64,000 nucleotides of DNA from Calonectria ilicicola (taxonomy: Eukaryota > Ascomycota > Sordariomycetes > Hypocreales > Nectriaceae): contig CP085833.1 of NCBI GenBank assembly GCA_020809705.1, forward strand, positions 3,534,001 to 3,598,000. Reading direction: 5' to 3'. The notes below the pieces were generated by a model, which searched no databases, was not told where the DNA came from, and was given only the letters and a program-made list of their open reading frames with translations. Both the position numbers and the translations under genes were made by a program. Shown in pieces: positions 47,044-59,203 of the stretch (position 1 is its first letter; every line of letters begins with the position of its first letter).

Positions 47044-47767
47044 TTAATTTCCACCACGCGGTTGTGGGCTTTTGTTTTATGAGTGGATGTTGTTGCTGTT
47101 GGAGACGACGCCAAGGGCGAGGGCACCTTGATTGAGGAAACTATTTTGCGGGGAATGATGTACAAAAATAATGTTAAACTGTTTAATCTCGTCTCCATAA
47201 GGGTCCTCAGCTCTGAAAGAAATTTTCTTGAAAATATTTTAATAAAAAGTCCCTCAATGAATTTGAAGGTAATAGGGTCCTCCCTCCACCCATACTGGAT
47301 GGAGTTGTAGTCATACCTTAATTGTATCTACCAGGTTGTATCCTCGTGATAGCAGTGCTCCCCCAGGTGCCCAAACCTGCCGTATTAGCATCCTTCTCGG
47401 CCCTGTGGTGGGGCAGACCTAGCTGCCTGATGACTACGTACCCCGCCGCGGGGCGGCACCTGCCCTCGCCGACCACTACATCATCCGCGCCTACCTTGTG
47501 ATGTATGATCTTGCCCATCAAGTGACAGCCTCGTTTTATCAGCAGCCATCGCGACCGTAGATACGAATCTTAGATATCAACGACCTCTTTCGCACTTGAT
47601 GCCCTTCGCTCATCTCCAGCCTCTTTATTGTTGACCAGCGCTGAAGCAACTGCTGTCTTGCCTTCGTATTTCCGACCTTCCCCCGCCCCAGCCCGCGTGC
47701 GTCGTTGCCTACCTCGATCGCGATCAACGTTTACCTTATCGACGACAGCAGAGCCCCTCCGGTCCAA
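46736..47767. promoter_or_regulatory. Divergent region dcd1 / atg7
   Basis: 1.0 kb between two genes read outward. Apart from the possible uORF above, it holds promoter and leader sequence; the atg7 side (about 47560-47767) is C/T-rich. Confidence 0.55.
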
Positions 47768-50017
47768 ATGGCCACCCCTCTGCAGTTTGCGACATTCACG
47801 TCCGAAATAGAGCTGCCGTTTTACTCGGCGCTCTTCGGCTCCAAGCTCGACTATGACAAACTCGATGATTCAGCACGCGGAGTGCTAGGTCTGTATGAGC
47901 CGCGCGTGGAAAGCCCCGAGTCTAGCTGTCGCATGCAAATCCTAGGAAATGCCCTAACTAGTAACAAGTATGCCCCCTTTGTGATTTTGTACTTTGCTCT
48001 CATTGACGATTGCAGAACTAATGAGCCAAGTCCGCCTCTTGGGACTATCCGAGCCGAAGGCATCATTAGGAACGTGAATACACTAGAAGATTTCAAGAAT
48101 ATGGACAAGAGCGCTATGATTAAGACTTCTGGTCGACAGGTAGCATTGCGTTTCCAACTGTGACCATTCGACGCGATCTGACTTTGGTAGATTTGGGATG
48201 CGATCAAGGACGGCAGCATCTACTCTGTTCCTTCACTCCTCTCTTCTTTCGTGATCCTTTCGTACGCTGATCTCAAGAAATATAAATTCACATACTGGTT
48301 CGCCTTTCCAGCGCTTCATTCCGACCCGACGTGGAAACGATCCGGCCCTGTGGAGAAACTGAACGCCGACGAGAGCACTGCGCTTGTCGATAGAGTGGGA
48401 ACATGGCGATATGAAAAGGACTCTCGAGAGCACGGATTCTTCCTTGCGAAGAAAATCCGCGGTCAGGAACCGGAAACTGCCGACGATGCCGATGAAGCGC
48501 ACAAGCTCCCCTATCGGTGGGAAGTTGGTTCATTGCGAGACTTTGAAGACGGCTTTTTTAACAATGTTCCGGAAGAGGACCAATATGTCGCCTTCGTCGA
48601 TCCATCTACTTACCCAGAAGGCCCAGGATGGCCTCTGCGAAATTTCTTGGTCCTCATCCGACAACGATTTCGACTTCGCAAGGTGAAGGTCATTTGCTAT
48701 CGAGATACTTGGGCTAGACGACACGAGGCACGAAGCATCATACTGCCTATTGAGATGGATTCTGTTGATAATATGGAAGTTGCCGAGATGCCCAAGGTTA
48801 CCGGGTGGGAGAGGTCTAGAAACGGTAAACTCCAGGCGCAGCAGGTCAACCTTGGTGAATACATGGATCCCACTAAGCTTGCCGACAGCTCAGTTGACTT
48901 GAACCTAAAACTTATGAAATGGAGAATTGCACCAAATCTAGATCTGGATGTTATCAAAAACACGAAATGCTTACTCCTTGGTGCTGGAACCCTCGGGAGC
49001 TATGTTTCAAGAAACTTGATGGGCTGGGGTGTCCGGAAGATTACATTTATCGATTATGGCAAAGTTTCTTACTCTAACCCTGTAAGACAGCCGCTTTTCG
49101 AGTTTGCAGATTGTCTCGATGGCGGTAAGCCCAAAGCTCCACAGGCTGCTGAAGCACTCAAGAGGATTTACCCTGGTGTTGAGAGCGAAGGTCATGCTCT
49201 TTCTGTTCCCATGCTTGGCCATCCCTTCACAGATGAAGGCAAGACACGAGCGGATTATGAGAAGTTGGAAGCATTGATCAAGGAACATGATGCCATCTTT
49301 TTACTGATGGACTCGCGCGAGTCTCGTTGGCTTCCGACAGTTATGGGCAAGGCTGCTGGAAAGATTGTTATGAATGCTGCATTGGGTTTCGATTCATACG
49401 TTGTCATGAGACATGGAAGTGAAGTTGAGAAAGAGGGACAGATGCCGCTGGGATGCTATTTTTGCAACGATGTTGTGGCTCCCGCAGATGTGAGTCATTT
49501 CTTCCGCTATGCCGTTTTGCGAAACCCTAGTCACTAACCTATCTTATAGTCGCAGAAAGATCAAACTCTTGATCAGCAATGTACCGTCACTCGACCGGGA
49601 GTTGCCGCTATTGCCTCGGCACTCTTGGTGGAACTCCTTACTAGCCTATTACAGCATCCTTTGGGCAAGGACGCACCGGCTCCTCAGCCGTCTCAAGGTG
49701 TGATCCCAGAAAGGGATCCTCCTGACCATGCCCTTGGGTTGGTGCCACATCAGATTCGAGGTTATGTGTCGACGTTTCAGAATATTGTTATCCGTGGACA
49801 ATCTTATGATTGTTGTAGTGCGTGCAGTCCTAAGATTCTCGATGCTTATCGGAAGGATGGATGGGGCTTTGTAAAACAAGCACTTCAGGAGAAAGACTAT
49901 GTGGCAGAGCTGTCAGGTCTTGCCGAGGTACAGAGGAAGGCGGAGGAAATAGCTGAGGATGTTGACTGGGATGAGGAAGATGAGTTAGCTGATGATGGAG
50001 AAGGGGAGTTGCTTTAG
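47768..50017 (+). CDS. atg7: Autophagy E1-like activating enzyme Atg7
   Basis: Activates Atg8 and Atg12 for their conjugation, in the cytosol. Exons 47768-47967, 48016-48139, 48191-49489 and 49550-50017 encode 696 residues, the usual Atg7 length. The N-terminal domain includes [20 protein letters not shown] and [14 protein letters not shown]. The adenylation domain has [20 protein letters not shown] and [14 protein letters not shown]. The catalytic cysteine is in [10 protein letters not shown] (Cys552), right after the third splice junction. YDCCSACS near the end and an acidic tail complete the family pattern. Intron 1 is 48 nt, a multiple of three without a stop, so its retention would stay in frame. 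I chose the ATG at 47768, which gives the conserved [18 protein letters not shown] start. Confidence 0.97.
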
Positions 50018-51513
50018 AGGTGCCGTGGTGCTGGGAAGAGAAATCGGAGGCCTTCTTTTGGCTACTATGAGTCGAATACTTGAGAATATTGTTGGTGTTA
50101 TGATAGACTTGGCGTTCTGGGGACATGATGAATCATATGTTTGTGCTTTGGTGTTGGAAGTGGTATCTGAGGGTTTCGTGCTCGCTTTGTTTGTTCGAGA
50201 TTTTTCTTTGTCCTTGATATCAGTTTCTGGTTTACTTATTTTTATTAAAGCCTCAGTGATGAATGTTACGTGTATTGGGACTAATACGATGCGCCGCCAA
50301 TTTACTTTTTTTTGTTACGCGTATTTGTGCTTCAATCTCGGACTCGCAGAATAGTTATAGTAGCACATTGTATAGCAACAAATGATTGCAGTTGTATGAT
50401 TTACCTTCATCCATATAAATCACAAAAATAGAGATATTAATCGAGAGGGAAATATGACACCAATTCCGAATGCAACCCTGATGATGAGTCGAGTAGTAAT
50501 CTTGAAAGCACGTTGGATCATGATGATCAGGAACGAATATGCTACCCTGTAGCTGTCATTATCGCCAAGCCCCGCTCTGCCCCTGCCCGCACCGCCACAG
50601 ATTACGGAGACTAGGGCCAACATGGAAATTGGAACGTCAGCGTACCCTGTCAGCGTTGTTAATTTATAGGAGAGGTCGTAATATGGAAATTGCGGAACCA
50701 AACAGACTCTTCAACCTCGCGGGCTCTGGCAAATTGACCGTGGCGCGTGTCGTCCACTAAGTTGTTTAGCTTTGTTAACCGCCGTTTGGACAAGCAGCTG
50801 CATTATGCATGTTAGTGTCTGGGATGCCGGCATTCAGTTGCCAATCACGCACGACGGGGCCGGGGTCTTGGACAAAACCCGAGCCCCTCCATGACCAGGT
50901 GCCGAGAATTACGTTGCACCGCTAGCTATTGGGCATGTTGGAATGGGATTCATCGAGCCCGGGTAGGATTATGCGCATTAACGAGCCACGACAATGACTA
51001 AAAAAATAATTATGAGAGAAAATGGGTATATTGTTGGATTGACGGGTATCGAGATAAACACTAAACAGTCCAGCGCGACGTTCGCCTTCCAAAAAACCAA
51101 TCCGACACACACCTCCAAGTTGGTAACATAAAGGAAAGTAATGAAGAGAGCATGAGAAAAAAGGTCATGATAACTGCGACAGGCGTGGTCTCATGGTCGA
51201 AAGTCAGGACGGCGCGCTGTGGCCAATGCTGATAAACGAAAGGAGCAGGGCTGGTTAAGACTCTTGGCATCCCACCGTAAGAATCGGGATGCTCGGCAAG
51301 AATCGCGGTCTTGGCCTCTTGGTACGGATACGCACCCTGCAATGTGACTTGCCAGCATGGGACTTTGGTGGCTGCGGCTGTTGGAAAAGTCTTTGCTGGG
51401 CGAGTGCTGGCGAGTGGAGCTCCGGGGCGGGCCACAATATTATGTGTGGCCTACCGGTCTCAGACCGGCGAGCGCCTATGCGGGCCTCGAGGTTGCGACA
51501 TGGTTTTTGGTGC
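50018..51513. other. Convergent spacer atg7 / pmp3
   Basis: 1.5 kb. Holds the atg7 3' UTR (AT-rich, 50230-50470). No gene supported; the frames near 51061-51435 are chance-like. Confidence 0.55.
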
Positions 51514-52020
51514 TTAATACTTTAGGATAATGTACAGAGCGTGGATGATGCCGGGAAGGTAACCTGGAAGGGGAAGAATCGTTAGAAAGAGCCAGTAATT
51601 TTTGCGAAAGCGAACGGCCGCGACATGCGCCAATGTGACGGGGAGTTCGGGGTGTAGTTGGGCGGTCCGGAGAGTCCGGGGCGCCATCGGGGAGCGTGGG
51701 CGACGGGGGAGACAGTATTGGCTTACCCAAGATGGTCAGGAGGATGTTGATGAGGAGGTCGGCACCGCAGCCGCGCTCAAGGAAGACTCCAACGGGGGGG
51801 AGGATGATGGCAAGGAGAATCTTGCAGATATCACTGTGCGAGGTGGTTAGCAAATCTGTGTGATTCCGTGCAGCTTTTGGGCACCAGGCGCATCAGAGCT
51901 GGCTGTTGGGCGCATTGTTATCTACCACCACGGCGCAACAACAACAGCTCGCGGAAGAGCCGGAATGTCGTCTTCGCCGAAGCGAGCAGTAGGTAGAGCT
52001 TACCTGGCGGTGAAAGGCAT
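51514..52020 (-). CDS. pmp3: Plasma membrane proteolipid Pmp3
   Basis: Small UPF0057-family membrane protein that affects plasma-membrane potential and cation and stress tolerance. Three short exons, 52004-52020 (17 nt), 51727-51833 and 51514-51563, join in frame to give exactly 57 residues, the family's normal length. The start MPFTAS is completed across the first junction, followed by DICKILLAIILPPVGVFLER, then GCGADLLINILLTIL (helix 1) and, across the second junction, GYLPGIIHALYIILKY (helix 2 and the conserved end). The gene is too small and split to show as a long frame. A TATATAAG element about 160 bp upstream is a good core promoter candidate. Confidence 0.96.
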
Positions 52021-54047
52021 GTTGATGGGTTATTGAGCTGGTGGATTGCTCGGCAAGAGAGAATATATATGCTGATGCGATTGGAGTGGTCAGAGTAAGG
52101 CTGTGAGAGGCCAATCCTTTGGAATATACAAGAGTGAATGGGAGACAGGAGACGTCGAGGAGGGGGGAAAGTTATTCTCTTATATACGGCGACTTCGGAT
52201 CTCTGCGTCAGCCAAGGCATCTGCATCACGCACCCCGTTGCTTCCCTTGGGTACAAACTTCCAAGCCTGTTCCGGTCCAGGGCATCAGCAAAAGAGGCCC
52301 CAAAGGTCCCTCCCTCGACATGCTTGCATGCCCCCGCTGTCGCCGAGCTCGTCCGCTTGGCGGCTTTTGCCCAGCCCTGCCACCCGCATGAGCCTGTGCA
52401 GACTGCGTCATCGACTTTTTCGGGAGCAGACAATGAGAGGGAGGGCAAGTCTCTTGTTCGCCCCAGGGTGCATGCCGTCCCCCACCGCTGGCGGGAACCT
52501 AGTGACTGCCCTGCTTTTTGCTCAGACTCTGCTACTCTGCTTTTGGCGGCTCGCCGGGATGAGACCTGGACTCGGACCGCGAAGCTTGTAGCGATGCCAA
52601 TGGAGGCCCGGCTGCCGTAACGAGGCTCGCCCAGGGGTGGTTCTTGGGCTCTTGGCAACACTTGCCCTCAGCCGTCACAAACGACGTGTCATGGGTTTTC
52701 CGACCTTGGCCCACTACGTCATGGGGCCTGACAATGGCCCAAGCCTTGACACAACTATTGCCTAATGGAGCCTTCTGAGGAGGGTGTGGAGCGGACGCCA
52801 CGATTCATGACGACTTTTTACCCTGCAAATCTCAAAAGCGTTACCGTTTTCGGATGGGTACACAACAAGGGTATACTGTGCCACATGTGGCGCAGCAAAC
52901 ATTGTCATCTCATCATTGATCAACCTGAAGCATCGTTTTATTCCCGGATTGTGGCGACCAAGGCATTCCAAGAACCTAAAGAACGCCTGCGGGTGATGAG
53001 GGGTGGTGATCGCAGATGCAAACCTAAATGCGGGACTTGGAAATTTGCCTTTGGCGGTTGGACAAATGACATCGCCTTGTTCTAATTATTCCTCTTCAGC
53101 TCAGGATCCCTGATCAGCGGAAAGACAGCCTCATCCATTGCGTGGAGGCGTGGCTGGTGATCCAATGGTCCTTGGAAGTGAGGGGCTGTCGGTCCAAGCA
53201 GGCTTTCCCCAGCACACTGCTAATTTTTTTTTGTTAATTTTGCCATCTCTAGTTTTACGATCGCGATGCGCTCTACCACTCACACAACCTCGTGACCCTT
53301 GCCATGTCGGATCGACCGGCACCTGTGAGGCGGTAAAGCAAGGTCTTGGGTTGGTCTAGCTGCAAGCAGCAGAGTGGGACCCTAGGCTCAGAGACGAAAC
53401 ACCCAGAAAGAGATGCTGGTGCAAATATGCGCCAGCGGATCTTTGACCAGTCATTGCTAGCCAATTAGATTAAAAACGTATTGGCAAAGAACGCAAGCCT
53501 GTCGTTGTTCATGTTTGAAGACGTCGCAGTGCCTTGACAGCTCATTCTGGTGGCTATGTCCAGCCCGTCAAGTTTTCTAGACCCAGCCCTGCAATGCAAT
53601 ACATGATAACAGATGACTCGAAATTATCTATCGACATAGAGAACGCGTCAGTGCCAAGCCGGTTAACGGAACCAAGATATGCAGTCCTGCAACTAGTTTT
53701 GTAAGAATGCAGACATGCGTCTTGGGTGATATTCGGCGAAACAGATATAAGGAATGGGCAGAAGCAAATGGCTGCATCTGGCACCTATCAACTTGCCCTT
53801 TGCTCTGTGACCCACTTGCAGACAAAGTAGAAAGCTAAGCTTTTCAATGTGTTGGCCTTGTAAGATAAAATGCTCGAGAATTAAGTAGGATTTTAATGCT
53901 TATTTTTATTTTCGGCTAGAGCTCGCGTGCCATATAAAATACATTATGTCGTGTGCAGTGGGTATAAGTATACAACCAGAGGACCGCATTCTGTTCGCGG
54001 GCCTTTGGCAATGAAGTTTGTATCCAATTCGGCCGTTTGCAAGATGC
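52021..54047. promoter_or_regulatory. Spacer: pmp3 promoter / gpi11 3' region
   Basis: 2.0 kb. The first 200 bp is the likely pmp3 promoter. Further on there is a tRNA-like D-arm remnant (53241-53300, minus strand). No gene supported; the frames at 52103-52661 and 52765-53085 are chance-like. Confidence 0.55.
52179..52186 (-). promoter_or_regulatory. TATA box candidate of pmp3
   Basis: TATATAAG on the minus strand about 160 bp before the pmp3 ATG, a normal distance for a fungal TATA-containing stress gene. Confidence 0.55.
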
Positions 54048-54860
54048 CTATTCCTCCTTGACTGCAGGAGCAATCACCCATCGCTTGCCGTAAAAGACGT
54101 TTCCAATAACCTTGCTTCCGATAATGTATCCCAAGTAAGTGCCAACCACAATGGTGATGGGCCACTGCTGCCACTCGCGGTCCCAATCGAGAGGAATAGG
54201 GACAGCGCCCAACCATGCACCAACAGTAGCACCTAGCAAGCCACCAAACGTCGAGTCAATGGGTGCCGAGGCGCCAAGAATGGCCTGGATAGCCTGAGGA
54301 TCGCTTCCGCGGACGTAGAGGATCGGGAACACGGCGAGGATGTTGAAGTGTGCGCAGCACAGGAAAGTATGCGAGATGTGGGTGATAAAAGGAGCGCCAA
54401 AGAGAACGAATAGGATGTGGAAGAGAGGTGTGACGATCAGGGTCAGAAGCAGGGCAATAACGGCAGTCTGTATAGTATAGGGTCAGTTTTATTCATTGGG
54501 ACGGCAAGTTTTGCTTTTTATCCTTACAGCAATGGTGTTGTGTGCCGAGCCATCCGCCTTCTTCTTCTCACCAGGACGCAGCTTTTTGGCAGCCTTTGTG
54601 TTCTGGGATCCCGCAACGGGGAGACATAGAATCACATAGGCAGTCTGGATAAGTGCAACAACAGGTAGGGAAATCTGCAGCGTTGACACGGGATTGGCCA
54701 CCAGGGCATCAAATCTCCAAGCAAACAGGGCGGCGAGCAACACGGCATGTCCAATGGCGATAGGTTGGGCAGTAGGACTGCTGAGGAGCGGAACCACGGG
54801 GATCAGGGCCTTGGGAGCAGGCGGCTGGGCAGTCGCGCCCTTTGTCAAAGTCGTTGACAT
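54048..54860 (-). CDS. gpi11: GPI ethanolamine phosphate transferase stabilising subunit Gpi11 (PIG-F)
   Basis: Membrane partner of the Gpi7 and Gpi13 ethanolamine phosphate transferases in GPI-anchor synthesis in the ER. Exons 54528-54860 and 54048-54467 (60-nt intron) encode 250 residues, a typical length. The N-terminal part has [18 protein letters not shown] and [19 protein letters not shown], then a Lys-rich cytosolic loop ([14 protein letters not shown]). Exon 2 adds helices around [19 protein letters not shown] and [18 protein letters not shown], then the signature [19 protein letters not shown] and [15 protein letters not shown] near the end. The [18 protein letters not shown] segment is diagnostic. 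Confidence 0.95.
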
Positions 54861-56353
54861 GGTGACTAAGTCAACGAGCGGCAGTGGCGTTGATGCGGCG
54901 GGGTGTCTTGTGCTGCTCGTCGCGGTTCTTCCTGGCGAAATCGCGCCTCGAATTGCCCATGTCCAATTGACAGCTTAGCTACAAGCTGGCGATTGCGTAG
55001 TCACGTGCAAATCCACATGTTCACATCCTTATCGATAAGATATAAACACTTATCTGATAAGTACAGTGCAATGCACAGTAAAAGGTACAAGTTTCAAGTG
55101 ATCGTCTCGATCATATCATGGTGCTCACGAGGTATACCTTACGGGCGTATCGGTTGAGGATTTGCGTTATTCTTAATAAAATAGGATGAAGAGAAGCAAG
55201 ATAGGATGAAAACTGCTGACGATGCAGATGGTCTAGAATCAGGAGGACAGGGGTGGTTCACGGAGTGACTGATGAACCCTGGCAAGGAAGAGAGAGAAAT
55301 CGTGAATCGGATCTCATGCAATCTGATTATCCATCATGCAAAAACAAGGAATACGGATGGAACACGCCTGGAACCGGGAGCTTGGGGAACACATGTGGGA
55401 GACGGGTGTCAGATGTCAGATCGAAAACCCTAGCCTGTCTTCTGATGATGGCGTATTCGCCAATGCGGACGAAGCGTTGGCCATTTGGCGTGATGAATCG
55501 TCGTCTCCGGCCGAGATGCACCATGCTGCACCATGTTGCACCCTCCTTGAGCCAGAAGGGTTGCATCAGTCCATGGCCGCAGTGGCCGCACGCTAGGTTT
55601 GGCTAGGCCGCGAAGGGCCGCACCGTCCAAGCTGGTCATCTTGTGCCAAATTGGGCGCGCCGGGAGGAACAGGATGGCTTCTTGATTGGTTGCCTGTCCA
55701 GCTGCCAGGGCCGTGGTCAGTCGAGGAGCACTGGCCAATGATGAGATGCCCCGGGCCCCGCCGAACGGAGCAGAATCGCACCACGCCCGGGGACCGCGCC
55801 TTCAGAATCGACCCATCGCCCTCCGGGACACGGTGAAGAGTCTGTGGGGACACGGTGCTGACTTTTGGCAAATGTCCACCTGCCATTGGCTGCCGCCCGC
55901 TTGGGGCCCCTTTGATTGCCATACTGGGCACCAACACACTCTGAGGGTGGCATGATGCCCTCGACTGAGGATGGAATCTGACGATAATGGACGTGGTCGG
56001 CTCAGCGGGTGCTGGGAAGCCGCCGCAATGTTTGGCGTCCCGGCCCAAATTCGCAATCCCCTGGCAAACATTAACCACAGATCGGCGACTTCATCTCTAT
56101 TATAAGAGCAAGCCCTATCTTCCCCTCATCAGCTCATTTCCTCCTCATCATCACAAGCACAGCTTTCCATCAGCTACATCAGCAACTCACCACCGCCTCC
56201 AATCACAACTCAATTCGATTCATCTCACCGAGTGAATTCACTTCGAGTTTCATCAAAAGCCAAATACCCCATCAACTTGACTCAATTTCAAAGTCTTTAC
56301 GACTCCTCACTCCACTTACACACCCCAAAACACCAACCACAACAATCTTAACA
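54861..56353. promoter_or_regulatory. Divergent region gpi11 / small mitochondrial-type gene
   Basis: 1.5 kb without a gene. A TATTATAAG element at 56098-56106 with a C/T- and A-rich leader behind it suggests a strong promoter for the gene at 56354. Confidence 0.5.
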
Positions 56354-56674
56354 ATGGCTGCTCCCGTCGCCCGCATTGCCACCCGCGCCATCCAGCGCCG
56401 CCAGTTCTCTCTCCTCAGCGCCATGCGAACTGTTGGCCGCAACATGGAGGCTCACCCCTTTGAGCGTCTTCCCACCACCCAGAAGCCTGCTCCCGCCGAC
56501 TACGCCAAGATGTTCAAGCGTGTTGGTAGCCAGGCTCTCCTGTAAGTTGCCAACGAACTTCATATCCAAACGAATTAGATAACTAACTTGAATTTCAACA
56601 GTTTCTTCCCTGGATTCGCTGTCATCCTCGGCTGGCCCTACCTCGGCAAGGTCGCCCTTGACGGCCGCCTCTAA
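56354..56674 (+). CDS. Small mitochondrial-type single-helix protein (86 aa)
   Basis: Exons 56354-56541 and 56602-56674 (60-nt intron) join as CT|T to give 86 residues. The first 25 residues are basic and hydroxylated (ARIATRAIQRRQFSL), a good mitochondrial presequence, with possible cleavage before or after SAMRTVGRN. A conserved-looking HPFERLPTTQKPAPADYAKMF segment precedes one hydrophobic helix (QALLFFPGFAVILGWPYLGK) and a short tail VALDGRL. The size and layout fit an accessory subunit of a respiratory complex or the ATP synthase, but I cannot assign it to a named one. The C/T-rich, A-rich leader suggests good expression. Confidence 0.8.
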
Positions 56675-57070
56675 GCGATGAGCGCCACCTCGATACCAAT
56701 ATCTTTTAGAGTCGATCCCGATCGATAGAGATCTGGATAAACAGCTGTGACAATCCACAGTCACTTGTATATAGCATTGAAAGGCGTTGTGGTACATTTT
56801 GATACAGATGCATTAGCATCGAGGCTACGATATGATAAATCTTAGAGATTATATATAATTTCATTTGTTAAAAACACTTGTGTGCCATCAATTTCTCTTT
56901 GTGTGAATAAATGAATACAGATAAAGTTCCAGTAAAAGACTCAATTGCTTGTGGAAATGTGGGGTTCATATACTATATGCCCCAAAGATATCGTCGTGTT
57001 AAAAAACCTAACTCGCTTCCTAGAATCGCTAAACAAAAGAAATGGTATCATAAATTCGTAAAACCGTTCC
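56675..57070. terminator. Convergent 3' region
   Basis: About 400 bp of AT-rich 3' UTR sequence between two converging genes; no gene. Confidence 0.5.
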
Positions 57071-57978
57071 TCACTGATAGTAGATGTTTGCCTTTCTCGT
57101 TGATAATTCGCTCCTCTCTTGTTTGTCATCACTCGTCTCTGCCACTAGCCCTGCAGACTTCTCGTTGGGTTGTAACCGCCCATTGCCTTGTTCAACTTGA
57201 GCTTCCGTCTCATCTCCATCACTGTTGGCTACCCGCTTTCCAACATGCCAGCCCATGAAGAAAGCCAGTATTAATAGGACGACTAGGCCGACGCCAATGG
57301 CAACTCCGACACCTAGCCCCCATTTCACAAAAGTGTCGGTTCCGGTAGGCAGTGTCTGCATGTGGCTGTATGGGACAACTGTGGAGTCAAAGATGACGAA
57401 TTGATCGGATACGTCCTTTGTATGACCCGAACTACCGGACTGAGAAATAATAAATCGGGAATGAAAAGTAGAGAGTTCATCTTTGATTTCAGGTAACCGA
57501 ACGTCGTAGTTCTCCAGCATGTCTTTGGCCAGCTTCTCAAAAGTAAAGTCAAATCTGGTCTCATCGCCAGGAAACTCTGGTGAACTCGAGTTAGCAATGT
57601 ATATTGTAACTTATTTGCATATGGCAAGTTACCTTTTGACCATTTGAATGCCTCGTCCTCATCCCCAGATCTCCATTCCACCCTGACTCGATGTGCGGGG
57701 TTGGCGTTCTTCCACGTTAAGCGGTATGTGTCATGCCACATGACGAGGGCATTGTTGGTAGCTTCTTGGCCATTGTAATAGAGCGGGTTTATGCCATCGG
57801 ATGAACAGCCGGCTGAAGCATCCTTACTGGATGATGTGCACCACTTGAAGGAGGTGAGGCAGACGCCATCCACTTCATCGCATCCCCATTGGTCTTTTGG
57901 TGATTGGGCCGCGTTGGCCTTGTCGATGAGAACAGCAGCGAGAATCGCAACAACGAGACCGAATAGCTGGTTGGTCAT
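57071..57978 (-). CDS. Secreted/type I membrane protein, unknown fungal family
   Basis: Exons 57633-57978 and 57071-57576 (56-nt intron) join as G|AG to give 283 residues. A signal peptide (about residues 1-23, LFGLVVAILAAVLIDKANA) is followed by an extracellular part with Cys in WGCDEVDGVC, KWCTSS and AGCSSDG, then the segment HDTYRLTWKNANPAHRVRVEW. One membrane helix (about 201-224, KWGLGVGVAIGVGLVVLLIL) precedes a short acidic cytosolic tail. The exposed domain may bind a ligand or wall polymer, but no family is recognised. A TATAAT-like element lies about 110 bp upstream (58087-58096). It shares a divergent promoter with the ERCC6L2-like gene. Confidence 0.8.
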
Positions 57979-59203
57979 CGTTTCTGAATGATGCGATTCC
58001 TAGAAATTGAAAAGGTGGAAGAATTGGACGGGCTGAGGTTCTTCAGTCGTGTTGGGTCTCACCGGCGGGTGGTGCTGGGCTGGGCACTTCTATTATAAGC
58101 ACGGGACTTTGGGGCGCTAGGCAGCACGGGACGACCAAAGACCCTGGAAATCCGCAAAATCGCTGGCTTAAAACCGAACTAGTGAGAGCTGTGCTGCTAG
58201 CTCAGCGCCCCATGGGCAGGATCCTTCGTGTCACAGAGGGCGGACTCAGCCCTGTACCTTTCACAGTCAGGATGTGGCCTGCTAACTGTGCAGCGAGGCC
58301 CAATCGGTTGGTTGGCGTATCGCGTTGGTCCGCGTTTTCGTACCGTCAGAGGTTTGACGCGCAGCACCATGAAACCGCCCGTTAATATATCTCAATTGAG
58401 AGATCCTCAGCCGTCCATGTGGATCTTGGCACAGCCTAGCTGCTTACTTTGTTTGGCGAAAGCCTTGAAACCAGCTGAAGCCATTGGCGAACTGGTTGGC
58501 GGTGTCTAGCGCCACGGGGCTGGATTTGCAATTGTACTTTTGAACAGCTGCACATACTTTCCATAAAACAACATCCCTAATAATAATAATCGAAGGCGAC
58601 TTAGAAACTACTGCTGCATCTCACTAATGCCGTTTTTTTTTTTTGGTTTGTTTGCTGGTACAGAGTGGGACCACGTTTTAAGTTCCGAGCATTGCTTCGC
58701 CCCAGAGGCTCAGCTCTGACCCTGGTAATTTGTACCTGTCTGGGCTCTACCGAGCGACGTTCCAGAACACAGGGCCAGAACCGAGAGCGTATTGGGTTAA
58801 TTGCAGGGTTGAGAGAACAAAAATACACCAAATACGAGGGATGAAGCCGAGGCTGCACGGATTCAGGTCGGGGGATCGACCCTAAACGTTCCTGAATGGG
58901 AGACAAGACGGCTATAAGATGTGTACCGTGACACAGTCTCTCAAACGCTTGCCGAGTACTTGGGGCTGATCTTCAAGCCGGACCTTGAAGCCGGTGTCTG
59001 GACAATGAACGGGAAGATTTAGGAGAAGCCTAGATAGCTAGCGAGAACAGGAAAATGGTTGCAGTCGTCTTACACCGGACCAAAATTTAAGTGTACCTGG
59101 ATCGCAAGCTGGAAGCGCATCACGTGCTTTCGCTTTTTGGTCGCGCGCGTCGCCACGCGTAATCTCTTGTCGCACGTCGCCATCGCAACCTCTCGAACTA
59201 ACC
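57979..59203. promoter_or_regulatory. Divergent promoter region, membrane protein / ERCC6L2-like
   Basis: 1.2 kb with no gene. A T tract (58634-58644) lies inside. Confidence 0.55.

Noticed and set aside
51061..51435. 124-codon minus-strand frame just downstream of pmp3
   Set aside because: No signal, domain or splice support; lies in the expected pmp3 3' UTR.
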